A DNA stretch of 64,000 nt from NCBI GenBank assembly GCA_914767715.1, contig OU612068.1, positions 2,418,001 through 2,482,000 on the forward strand. Reading direction: 5' to 3'. The stretch is from Membranipora membranacea. Its lineage: Eukaryota; Bryozoa; Gymnolaemata; Cheilostomatida; Membraniporidae. The position numbers and the translations under genes are program-made. The notes under the pieces were generated by a model that did not search any database, had not been told where the DNA came from, and saw nothing but the letters and a program-made list of their open reading frames with translations. Below are positions 24,200 to 35,700 of this stretch, in pieces. Position 1 is the first letter of the stretch. Each line of letters begins with the position of its first letter.

Positions 24200-24826
24200 A
24201 CTGATAAAATTATACAGCACTAGAATGAGCGAATCGAATAGGAATCATGTCTAAGTTTGGCATACAAGAATCCTTGTTAGAAAACCAACATGGTGTTTCT
24301 ATTCTATGCTGGATGGTTTGAGGAGGTTGCTTAACATTTTATGAACAAAGGGGTGATGTCTGGTTTAGTTCTTGGCTCCCTTTGTCTTTGCCATGAAAAA
24401 ATTTCCAGGCTCATGATTAATCTCTTAACCCAGAATCAAAGCTATGGTCTTTGTAGGCAAATTTGATTTATTTTTATATTTTGCTCATTTTTATATAAAT
24501 ATATAAATGCGTGAGATGTTATATGCTTATTTTAATTTCCTAAACTGGCTTTATACTTTTCACTAACACACAGGTCATCCTATTCTCTGTACACCCTATA
24601 AGATGTGAGTTCCGTGTCTCAGGAGTGAAACGTCATACCAGATGGCTTTACAAAATTTAAATTATGACAAAACAGTTGTGATGAGTATAAAGAATGCATA
24701 TCGTTATCGTAACTCATTTGATGAAAAACTATGTTATTATATCTTCGTTTTATTTTTTAAGTTGTATTTTCATAATAGGAGAGAAGATAATCACAACACA
24801 ATTTTCTTTTGATTGAATTAATGTTG
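24200..24826. other. Convergent intergenic stretch
   Basis: These 627 bases separate the stop codons of two convergent genes and hold both 3'UTRs. No canonical AATAAA was seen for the plus-strand receptor. A minus-strand signal lies at 24749-24754. Nothing else was recognised. Confidence 0.6.
24749..24754 (-). terminator. Poly(A) signal (minus strand) of the membrane collagen gene
   Basis: AATAAA on the minus strand, about 73 bases past the stop codon. Confidence 0.6.
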
Positions 24827-27232
24827 CTATTTTGAACAGACCACACATGAAAGAGCCGAATTGTCGGACTTATAAGGTGGGCAGTTCATCAAGGCACCTC
24901 CACCTGTACAACCAGCCCGGACTGCGTGTAGAACTCCACCAATCCAAGAATCTACAGGCTTTGAGGTCAGGGACTCAGCATGCTCGTCAACACAGACAAA
25001 GGAGCGCGGACCTCTAAAATCCGCAGCTGTAAAAATATCTGGTTCTCCACCATTTGTCTCCAGTTCAGTCATGAGATGTCCTCTATAGTCCAGATTCCAG
25101 TCACTGGATGGACAGCGGGTTTTAGCAGGTATCATAATCATACTGAGCCTTTGTTTTGCCTCACAGGCCACGCATGGAACTCTATGATGAACAAGGTTCG
25201 GTGTCTCAACGTATTGGACTAAACGCAAACTGGAACCTGCTGCGTGAATTTTAGTGCTGCCATACTCCGGGTCGTCTGGAAGACATTGAAAGTTGGCGCC
25301 ACCTCCTGATGACCTGAGATCAGATCCTGCCATTTGTCCTCTATATATCAGAGTGGAGGTTTCTGGACACGACCTCTTCCCCCATCTTATAAAGGTAGAT
25401 CCTCCGTAAGTTGGTAACTTGCTAGTGAATTGTCTCCACTCTGCAAATAACAATCATTATAATTTTTATCAAAGGTTGGCCTAAAATAGTTTACTGGTAC
25501 ATGAATAAAGCAGGATTGGTGCTACTTTGGAATTTGCAAATATAAGTGACCAGTTTAGTCTTATGAGACTTGTCAGCTGCCATGCGATTAAGTCAAAGCA
25601 TCGTTTTAAGTAATTGCTCTGTATCCTTTCACCAACAAATAAAAACGCATAGTAATATTAATAAAGCTAGCTCCCAAACATCAAGAGGAGTTGTGGCAGT
25701 CTGACTTACACGCATGCAGTTTTCCTTGCTTAAGAAAACCTTACTCCAAGTGTAATTCGGTCAATACATTCCCAATGTTTTCTCATAAATGCACAGATTT
25801 CAATATCAACTTCAGGATTGGTTGCACATGAAGGTGGTACACAAAAAAACTTAGACAGGCGATAAATCAAAGTAGTGTACCATGACCACTTCCCTTAACG
25901 CTTGTCTATCAACTAGAACTCATCTTGAATCTTTTGGTGTATTGAGGCAAGGTCTGAATAAGCCATGGATAATCAGTGACGATAACACTCACCCTTCGCT
26001 ACTGTCACATTGACAACCTCCCTCAGAAGACTCAGAGAAGCAAAGTCCTTACCGTCCCGACCCGGTAAGCCATCCCTCCCATTACTCCCATCCTTTCCCT
26101 ACAACAAAGTAAATCATGAACATTTATATCAGTATGTACTAAACAGTGAGGTCCGCTGAAGCCTCAATTTTGAAGAATTAATTCTACAGAGCTTTCCTCT
26201 TTTGACTGTGCACAGACAACTTCTACAGTAAAATCATTGAAAAGTTTTTAAACAGTTTATTTTTGTCTGACTGCTTGTTTGGGATTTGAAAGCTGACTGA
26301 TCCCAATTCAAGTGACAAAATCCATAAAAAGACAGACAAAAAGACAGACAGAACTTTTTATGAATGAGCATCTGCATACCAAAATTATTTCCCAAACCAA
26401 TATCCCATTTGGTTGTAGCTTTGTGGTATTTTGGTAGACGTTTGGATCACTTGATCAACGTAATACAAAGAATAACAGTTGGATAAGAGAATATACTTTA
26501 TATGTGACTAACCGGGGTACCTGGAGGTCCTATTGGTCCTTGTTGTCCTTTTAGAAGAGAAGCCAAATCTATCTGACCAGTTGAGATCACCTCTCTCTTT
26601 TCTGACTCTACCCCATCGGCATTGCTCTTCTTCACGTTATATAGCGGTCTGTCTAGACATGTCTACACAAGGGAATATAACTACAAAGATGTCATCTTGA
26701 AAACAGAGCAAAAGAACAAAGAGTTGAGAATTCAGTCATAGACAGGATGCTGTGAGTAAGTAAGAGAAGGAGAAGAAAAACTTAGTTATAACCATAAATA
26801 TCAAGAATGATGCGATAAATTTTCAACACTCGGCACCAAGTTAAACAAAAAAGGACTGCTGCTATCCACCTTCCAATAACTAAACAAATTTTTTGGAGTG
26901 GCAGTGGCAGTAGTATAAAAAAAGATTCTTTCGGATTACTCCAGAATAAGCTTCTTCTGTAAGAACCAGTAGCCGATTGACAGCTGAAATTAACCTCAAG
27001 AGTTCCTACACTTATAAGGTGTATATTTAAAATAAACAGGATAACTCCTTATATAAAATACCTGTTTAATGAGTTCGATCTCATCCCTGAGCTCATGGTT
27101 TGTTTGACTCTGACTAACCCAGCCGTAGCTCAACGTACAGGTGACAATAAGGTGAAGGATAAAACCAGATATGACAGCCACAGTCAGCGTCGGATGCTGA
27201 CAAGGAGAGCTCTTCACCTTCTCTTTCTCCAT
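24827..27232 (-). CDS. Type II membrane protein with short collagen stretch and C4-type short-chain-collagen domain
   Basis: Four exons join in phase: 27062-27232, 26513-26662, 25993-26098 and 24827-25440, 346 aa. The N-terminus is cytoplasmic, followed by one signal-anchor helix (about residues 16-38, VAVISGFILHLIVTCTLSYG), a short polar/helical stalk, and ten consecutive Gly-X-Y triplets (residues 96-125, split between exons 2 and 3). The last exon carries a ~200-residue Cys-rich domain with FIRWGKRSCP, NFQCLPDDPEYG, VPCVACEAK, FVCVDEH, NCPPYK and LSCVVC. This order matches the C-terminal domain of sponge short-chain collagen C4-like proteins and relatives in cnidarians and other invertebrates. 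It is likely a trimeric cell-surface matrix protein; its ligand is unknown. The missing signal peptide and the helix near the start argue for a type II orientation. Confidence 0.87.
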
Positions 27233-29730
27233 GTTATGTTACTCGCACTCAACTCATCCGTTCCACCAGACATATTGAAGGGCATAAGCATAATCGTCAT
27301 GCAATATGTCAGTTCTCATTCTTGATATGAACCCATGTGTCACAAGAGAGTCTGTATTGAATATTTCCATTCAATTGAATGCTACGAGCTTCATATATTG
27401 GTGGTGTAGTACTTTCATCTGTTAAGATAAAAATCTGTCAATCAAATGACAACCCTTCGATTCTAGATCCAAGTTTAATTCTACCATAAATCGTTGGTTG
27501 CCCTCATATATGGTTACCGATCCAACCAATAGTTCAACTTTGCCAAGCCTTCACCTGGTCATATTAAACTATCATGAGTTAAGTATAGTCCGCGAGGTAT
27601 GAGTTGGAAATTGTGACATTCTCCAAGTTTGTCTAGTTTGTCGTTCTGATTTAAACATAAGGAATTATCTTCTCTTTTTGTGTGGAAAGACAAATTCAGA
27701 TCTAATTGCACCAATCTGCTAAATGAAAATCATAAGAGTAGTGAGCCTGTCTGGATAAGCTTTGTCCAGTTCCCTCACCGAACAAGACTTGTAAGATAGG
27801 CTAACGATAAGTTTCACAAAACTGGCTCAGGCTGTTGCTTGTTATTACCCTTCGTGTAATTCATTTTAATTTGCTCTCTTGCTCACTATAAATCTGTACC
27901 TGGAGCAGTATGTAGGACACATGGATAAAGTATCTGGTGAACAATAATAATTTGTAATCTCAGTCTACTCTCTAACCTAAGAGTAAGGGACTGAGCGAAC
28001 AAGGAAATGCTAACAAACAGCTTGGTGAATATAATCGAGAATGTATCAAAAGTGAACAACAAAACTTTGTGTTTATGTTCTAATGTCAGCAACAAGCATT
28101 AAGTCCCTGATGTCCGGAAGGACTGCGTCTCATCTTCGCCTTAGATACTTTATTTTATACTTGTATGTAATCGTTTAACTGGTTGTCATAGATTAAGCAG
28201 AATCAAGTAGATACAAACATACATACAACACACAGCAAAAACGTAAATAGGAAGAGTGAGATTTGCAATATCTATCTTTTACCAGTAAAGTTATTGCTAA
28301 TATAATGAGATGAGATAATGTTTGATGAGGCTCTTTTTCTAGCAGAATCGCAGGAACTTCAACCAGGCAATCCCACTATGAGCTTGGTCATCGAAACTGG
28401 CAGGTTTTGTAAAAGGTTGAACAGGTCATTACCTTCAATCATTGAATAAGCATTTTTACTAACTCATCCATTTCTACCTAGAACTTAATTTGCAAATCGA
28501 TCATTTCATCTAGTTGACTTCTCTCTCATACATCCTAACAGATATTTGGGAAAAAAATTAAGCCATATCATTTTGTCTGCTAAGGAAATCAATCTCTCGA
28601 AAATTTCATTCACTTCAGCATGTTAAAGGTGTCATAGGAGCATATCTCAGCTCGTCCATAAATCTGATACTTCTCATGTGTGTCTTTCACATCTCTAGCA
28701 TGAAATACGCAATAATGATACTTTTTATTTTGACATTTGGCAGTGAGCTTGAGTGTCAACTTTCAGCAGGTACTCCACCAAGATGACAACTAGGATTGGT
28801 ATAAGAGGATGCAGGAAATCAAACTGATCCCCTATCTTAGCCAGCTTTGACCAGCTCGGTAGAATACTGCATACGCTACATATCATAATTCCATGTTGGA
28901 TATGCAGGAGTTGTGTCGCTATTGACTCTGACCAGACAATTCCAATAAACTACTGTGAAACAGAGCCATTTTGGGAATCTGATCGAGTTTCCACAACAAT
29001 TCTCAAGGCCTACATTACTAGTATAAGTGTCTATTATCATCATCATCATCACATCACGTTTAATCTTGGACTCATGCATGGAAAGTACCAAAAGGCACTC
29101 CTTGTTTTTACTTATGTATGTATAGCAAGTTGTATTCTTGTGCAAAATTGTGGCCTGTAAATGCGCCTTGTCTGAAGCCTACTTGGAATGATTGCAATGT
29201 ATCGCTACAACTAAAAAAAACACAACCCTGTACACTGCTGAGGTACAACTTCCTCTATTCAGTATATTTATAACGGAAACCAGCAAATAAATAAAATGAC
29301 TGAAATAGCATTCATTCGACAGAGAAACAGAAAACAGTAGATTGGCCTAAAAGCATCATAGCTTTCTTTACTACAACATAATATTTCGACTATTATCGTT
29401 ACCTAGCTGTACAAATGTGGTACACACAGTAATATTTGTCTAAGCTATCTAATACTATACATAAGCTCACTATAGGAGCTATAAATAAATATATACACCG
29501 CGTCCTGCACGGCGTCAAACCGGCCATGTAACTATAAATGTACATGTTGTAGGTATTAGAATTTATGATCCTAGAATTAAATATCATTGTATACAATATT
29601 AATAAATTGGCACTATTTAGTGTTCTAAAAGCAAATTACACAACCTTTGATTTTTTGGTTTAAGCGAGGATGAAAATCTGTAATCCCAGACAATAAAGAC
29701 ACACTGAGTAGCACTTTTCACACAGTTAGT
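27233..29730. other. Intergenic region, SNRK 3' flank to membrane collagen 5' flank
   Basis: About 2.5 kb without a convincing exon. It contains the putative promoter of the membrane collagen gene and the SNRK 3'UTR, plus a short CAT microsatellite at 29034-29056. No clear poly(A) signal for SNRK was found. Confidence 0.5.
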
Positions 29731-32700
29731 TCACATAACTAAACAGCACTCTGTGGTCTTCTTAGCTCCCGGAGAGTGTATTTGAGAAGTTTGTTCCTCT
29801 GTTATAACGCTGTATTCTTTGTTAGAACCCGTACCCGTAGTGGAGAATTTTATCCGAAGTGAATTGTGCAGACTGCCGCAATCAGAGTCTGTCATCTCCC
29901 GATCGCTCAACTCACTAAAATCCATCTTCAAGTTCTGCATCAGGCGCGACTTTGAAAATTTGCCGTCTTTAGATTTCCTCAGAGAAGATCGCGGAGTTGT
30001 GTTTGAACTATATTTGGCGCTTGACCTACTACTAATACTTGAAGTTTGTGAAGCTAAACTAAAGTTACTAAGACGGGCTAGCGAGCTATCCACAAACTTG
30101 TTAGCTAGCACCCGTAGACTATTATCAGACAATTCTTTGCCATTGTTATTTGAGTTAGATTTACGATTGACTCCATTGGATGAGCCGTTATTTTCTGAAA
30201 TTTGAGTCATGGTTGATTTGTAACTGGAAGTACTATCTGATTTCAGAGCGTCAGTAGCACATGGTGCTGTCACATAAGCAGTACCTGTCACCACTAGACC
30301 ACTAGTAGCAGCCGCAGAGGAAGCCCTGCTATTACCCCCGCTTCCCCCGCCATACTTCTTCTTTGCGCATGGAGAGCTTTTTGAGCCTGAGTCTCTGTTT
30401 GAAGAGTTAGCAGATTTAGAGTTAGCGGAGGCGTGGCCTGTACTACCCCCGCCTCCCCCAGACGCAGGTGGACCATCATTATCACTACTGTTACCGCTAT
30501 CCTTCCTCTTATGAGGCAGATTGAGAGTATTAGTTATATTAGGTATACTATCTCTGTCTCGACTGCTATGTTTATCATCATCATTATCACTTGTGTCAGA
30601 ACCGCTCTGAGTTTTGTGTTTAATCAGCTTCTTCTTCGACTGAAAAATAGAAAAGAGTCAGATTAATTACAACTTGCCTGAGTGAGAAGTGCTCTTATCC
30701 ATACTGGAAGGCAGTCATCACCTTGAGACAATAATCATTATCACCTAAAAAAATAATCACCGAGATACTGCAAGGTGGTCCGACCAGGGAGGGAGGACCA
30801 GGGAGTTTGTTCTTTGGTCCAAGTAAGGTTATCAAGACAGGATCCTTCTAAAAGGACAAGTAGTCTCAAATCCCAGGGTGGCGCTTCTTCTATCAAATGC
30901 TGTTTCCAATCATTGCAATTTAACTAATTGCTCTCAAATAAGAGTCCATACCAATGATGATAAAAGTCAATTAGTACATTGCGCAAGGTCTATAATACAA
31001 CTATGTGCTTCACTCAGCGGGGCGATCGATAGAAACAGGGTAAATGTTTTGCCAATCATTGGAATAGGCAAGAGCTGTTATCATTGCTGTTATTTCAAAA
31101 TCAGTAATATGTCATAGCCTATGAAAGTGCTGGCTTATTGGGACCATGTTGATCAGCGTATCTGGAAGCCAATATTTCAGAGCCAGTTTATAAAAAACAA
31201 AAAACGCAAACTTTAATTTCTGTTTCATGCCAAACCTGAAAGGTTAGACAATACTGCAATAACAAAGTTTTCACCCGAATGAATTTTAGACTGAGTCCTG
31301 GACGGTCAATGTGGCTGGTTGTGGTGGTATTAACCAGGCCCATTCACAGGTAAGGTTCAGGCTTTTTCATAGCAAAAGGTGTCCATGAAAACAATTTAAA
31401 TTTCAAATCTTCAACAACTACTACTCTAGAGGGGCACTGCAAATATCATCAAAGCATATTGGGTATAAAAATCTGTCACACGTGCATATCAACCAAGTCA
31501 TAAGCATGCGCCAGCAGGTTAATAAAAAAAGGCCACAGATCATGTAGGAGTGTCTCTCTCACCAGTAGCTTTCTGGCGACCTCTGGAGAGGCCATAGACA
31601 GACTGCTGTGACGTAGCCTCACTGTACTCGTCTGACTGTGAGTGCTGAGGGCGTCCTCGTCCCCCGACACAATCTCTTGCTCTTCATGTATCTGCTTCAG
31701 AGGTAATAGCTGGGGCGAAGAAGTGACGGTCCTCAAAGATCGGGGAGCGTTAGATGGCGATGCAGTGGCGGGCCTCTTCAGTGACATATTGCTGAGACTT
31801 TGCTCAAAGTCAGAGCTGACTAAGCTAACCCCCGTACCAGAGTGGTGCTGCAAACAAGAAAAGCAGAACAAGCTGCACTATGCGCTTACACATGCACCTC
31901 GGCAGGCTGTCAGAGCACCTCGACAGGCTGTCAGAGCACCTCGACAGGGTGTCAGAGCACCTCGGCAGGCTGTCAGAGCACCTCGGCAGGCTGTCAGAGC
32001 ACCTCAGGCTACTGTCAGAGCGGGATCGGCAGGCTCAGCGCTGCTGACTCAGCGCGAGGATTGGTTATAATTGTCACCATTGTAACGGGGTTTATGGTTG
32101 ATGGAAATAAAATAAACCTCCATGCAGTATTAACCGGAGTAGGCAAAAATAATGCATCCGTTTATATTAATGGAGCAGGCCTGCTAGGTGGAATGAAGCT
32201 GAGAAATGCTATTATTATGTAAAATGCACCGTATAACTTCTCGCACAACCCAACAGACAATCACGGAGAGAGAGTAACTCACTAATAATGTATATCTACA
32301 GTTTGTGTGATCAGATCAGAGAAAATATCAACACTAGTATCACAGCAAGTATTACCAAAAATCACCCGATAATAGCCGCCGCTATTCACTGCAATAAGAG
32401 TTATCGCAATATACTGAGGAGGAAGTTCTTCAGTCAGGACCATTTTGCCTTTAGTGACTCCTATTTTTAGGTTTAATTTGGCGATGATTTTTATACATTA
32501 TGATTTGTTTATGGAATTTAGCACTCTGTCGTTGAGTCGAAAAAAAACATTGTGGATGGCATCTGCTGACTATTCCAAACAAACTTTTTTTATCGACTGA
32601 AAAAAGTTACAAGTCACTGATATGGATAAATAGTGCAGCTGTTGAATGAGAAAAATGCTCAGATAATGTTCGTGACTTCAGACTCTTTTTGTGCAGGCAA

Positions 32701-35700
32701 CCAAAAATAACGTTACTGAGACGAGAGCATCACCATACCCTTGTGATGCAAAATTAAAAGGATCACAGACTACAAGGGGATCGTAACGTTTTACATCAAC
32801 ATAAATTATTTACTTCCATAACAGCATGTCAGCCACCAATAAAGATTTTCCATCTGAAACACCCAAGTTTAATTAGCGGAAGGAGGAGAGTAAAATGTCT
32901 GATTTGTTAAGTAAGCAGAGAGGATGTTAGACCAGTAGTATATTGTATGCGGAAATCTGGGTTACACCGGCAAGATGATCACAATCCCGAGTCGATCTGA
33001 ATGAAAGTTTTATGAGCATTCAGCCGACAATGCCTAATCAGTTACGGCTTTAGCATTCAATACTGCAACACAAGTCTGAGTCAAACACACGTCTGTCTCC
33101 TACTCACCATGGTATTAGAGGATTTCTGCTGATATTTGGAGTGATCTCCCCATGTGGATGATTTGGTCTCCTTGACGCTGAGTACGTTGTGATTGAGTGC
33201 ATCTTCACAATCACTCTCTTCTTCATCCACTTCGTCTATCAGCGAGAACTTTCTATAACATGTGATCAAGTCAGAACTAAGCAACGTCATCAATAATACT
33301 TATGATTTCGTTCCTTCGGCCAGGCAGTTATAGATTGTGATCCCCCACAAACTGCGCTCTGCATTCCACCTGTGATTTGTACATATCAGATGGCAGCGGT
33401 GGGAGGCCTAACACAATGTGTACTTTAGATTGAACTCTCTGTGATTTTAAATTAATGCGCTTTGTCTCCAAAATGATCAAACTTTTTTCTTGGAATGAAA
33501 TAGGATTCCCATGAGAATGCAGTCACACTATCTGACTGTTTAATGATGTCATAAGATAAGACTGGTCGCTTTGTCTCTATTCATATAACCATGTTAGAAA
33601 AGATCATCGCTCAGATAGGAAATTCATTAGATGGAAGGGCTGAGGCGACAAATACCTTTCATACATTTACATCATAACTGCATCTCCCCATAATCTGATC
33701 AATATTAAATATGTTAGGAGCTTATGCTCTGGGCCGTTACGCTAACTCAAATCTCGGACATAATCAGATTTTAGAAATTCTCGCCTATTTCCCCACAGGG
33801 CAATGAGATATTTTGAAACACAAAACATTACCAGATTGAGGAAGAAGGCCATTATTGATTTTATTTCCCAAAAAGAGCTGGTCTTTGAATCACTGAAGTA
33901 CCCATAATCTACTTGTGAGTTATCAGTGTGAACACTACATTATCAATTCATGTGTAAAATTATTCATGTTTTTCAAATGGAGCAGAGCGGTTCCTTCCTG
34001 TCAGGTTGAGCGAGGAATCACAAGCATGATGAAGATGTACATTACTCATATGTTAGGTATCTGGGTAATTGTAGTATTTGTGAGCCCATCATGACATGGT
34101 TATATTGCCAGGGTACCATAATAACACAGAGTAAGGATATATATATATCCTAACTCTGTGATAATAACATTTTACGCTATGTAATTTACTACCTTGATAT
34201 TTACAGCGCAGGTATTTATTTTTTTATTACATAGCTGCCATATGCAGATATGTGTGTAGGTATTATTAACACGTAACCTGTAATTCAGGTCTTTTTTTAA
34301 TCTATACCCCTAGACTTAATTTATATTAAGTCTATGTTTATACCAGTGACTATTTATGTGCTTAAAAAGTACATGCACCAACAATGCAAAGCCAAACATA
34401 AAACTCTGTGTTGTGTTTTGGATAATAGACTATGCTGTCGTCATGTTAAGTTGAGCAGAGAATGAGTCTCAAGCGTTCTACGTGATTATAGGCTGAAGTA
34501 GGAGCCACGTCCACTTTGGCTGGCAAGCAAAGGGTCAGCAATTCCGCTTAATTCATTCCATAAATTAAGCTGCCTGCTTATATAAAATGTTATCTTCCAG
34601 TTTTATAATTTGCCTGACCACAATGAAGCATACAGGTTATTATCGAGAGCTTATTGTTTATAAGTGTGACTCTGATGCAGACATATATGTGTGGGTGTAA
34701 GGGCAGCAGCGATAAACTGACCGATAAACTGACCGGCCCTCATCACAAGGTATTAATGATTTTATTTGACCTTCACGTCAGACCATTTATATGCAGCAAG
34801 CATTTGGTTGTTAGCAATAAATTGCGACGACTGCAGTAAACTGGGCCTTAGCCTTCTTGCCAAGCTTTATTCAGAAGTGAACAAAGCTTGCCAAGACAGA
34901 CTAACTTAGCCTAATATGTGTGAATAGTATTAACACAGCTGATCACTGCTACTGTACATAGGCCTACCTTAGCCGCGTCACGTGGCTACGGTTTTTGGGT
35001 GGCCGCGTGACAAGGCTAGGCCTACCTGCATTCTTCACAGCCCTACTTCTACTACAAACATTCAGTTTACCCAATCGAACACGTCATACATACCTCTGCT
35101 GATGTTCTAGAGTGAGAGAGTCTGTCTGCAAACCTATACCAGGGGCGGTGTACGCAGGAAATGTGTTCTCATGTGAGAATACGCTATCAGGCTGATCGTA
35201 GGGGGCGCTCTTTGGTGATGGCTCTAATTGTACTCTCTCGCTACAATCAGACAGGCTTAGACATGGAGAGGAGGACAGGGGGGAGCATGCAACGCAAAAC
35301 ATAGAGACAGCGACGTCTCCTCATTACATAATAATAACATCAGCGAGGAGCGGCCCAGGTGTACTTTTGATGACGCTCATAACCAATCAACACCACGGTC
35401 AGATAAACTGCATCAAAACAGCCAGCTGTGAATTTCACAATTACAGTACTAGCAGTATGCCTAGAATTTAATTCAGATGCCATATGTGCTAAAGATAGGA
35501 TTATTAAGTCTTATCAACAACTGATTGGAGCAAACAACTTGCTTGGCAGCAGTATCTTAATTATTAATAAAGCCGAGGTATTTCCTCTGCTGCTGACTGG
35601 CTATCTTTAGCAGCGATCCACAATGTATGTGGCATGTAGATGAAACACTGCAAGCCTCAAAAGTCAGAAGTTTGGGCAGGAAGCAGCTGTATTTACAATA

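Noticed and set aside
29034-29056. CAT microsatellite
   Set aside because: Ordinary short simple repeat with no wider context.
31894-32019. CRISPR-like repeat array
   Set aside because: Units are directly tandem with no unique spacers, and the genome is eukaryotic.
31642-32222. Plus-strand frames of about 126-142 aa with a repeated RAPRQAV/SAGCQST pattern
   Set aside because: They are antisense to an SNRK exon and continue into a 21-bp intronic repeat; low-complexity artefact.
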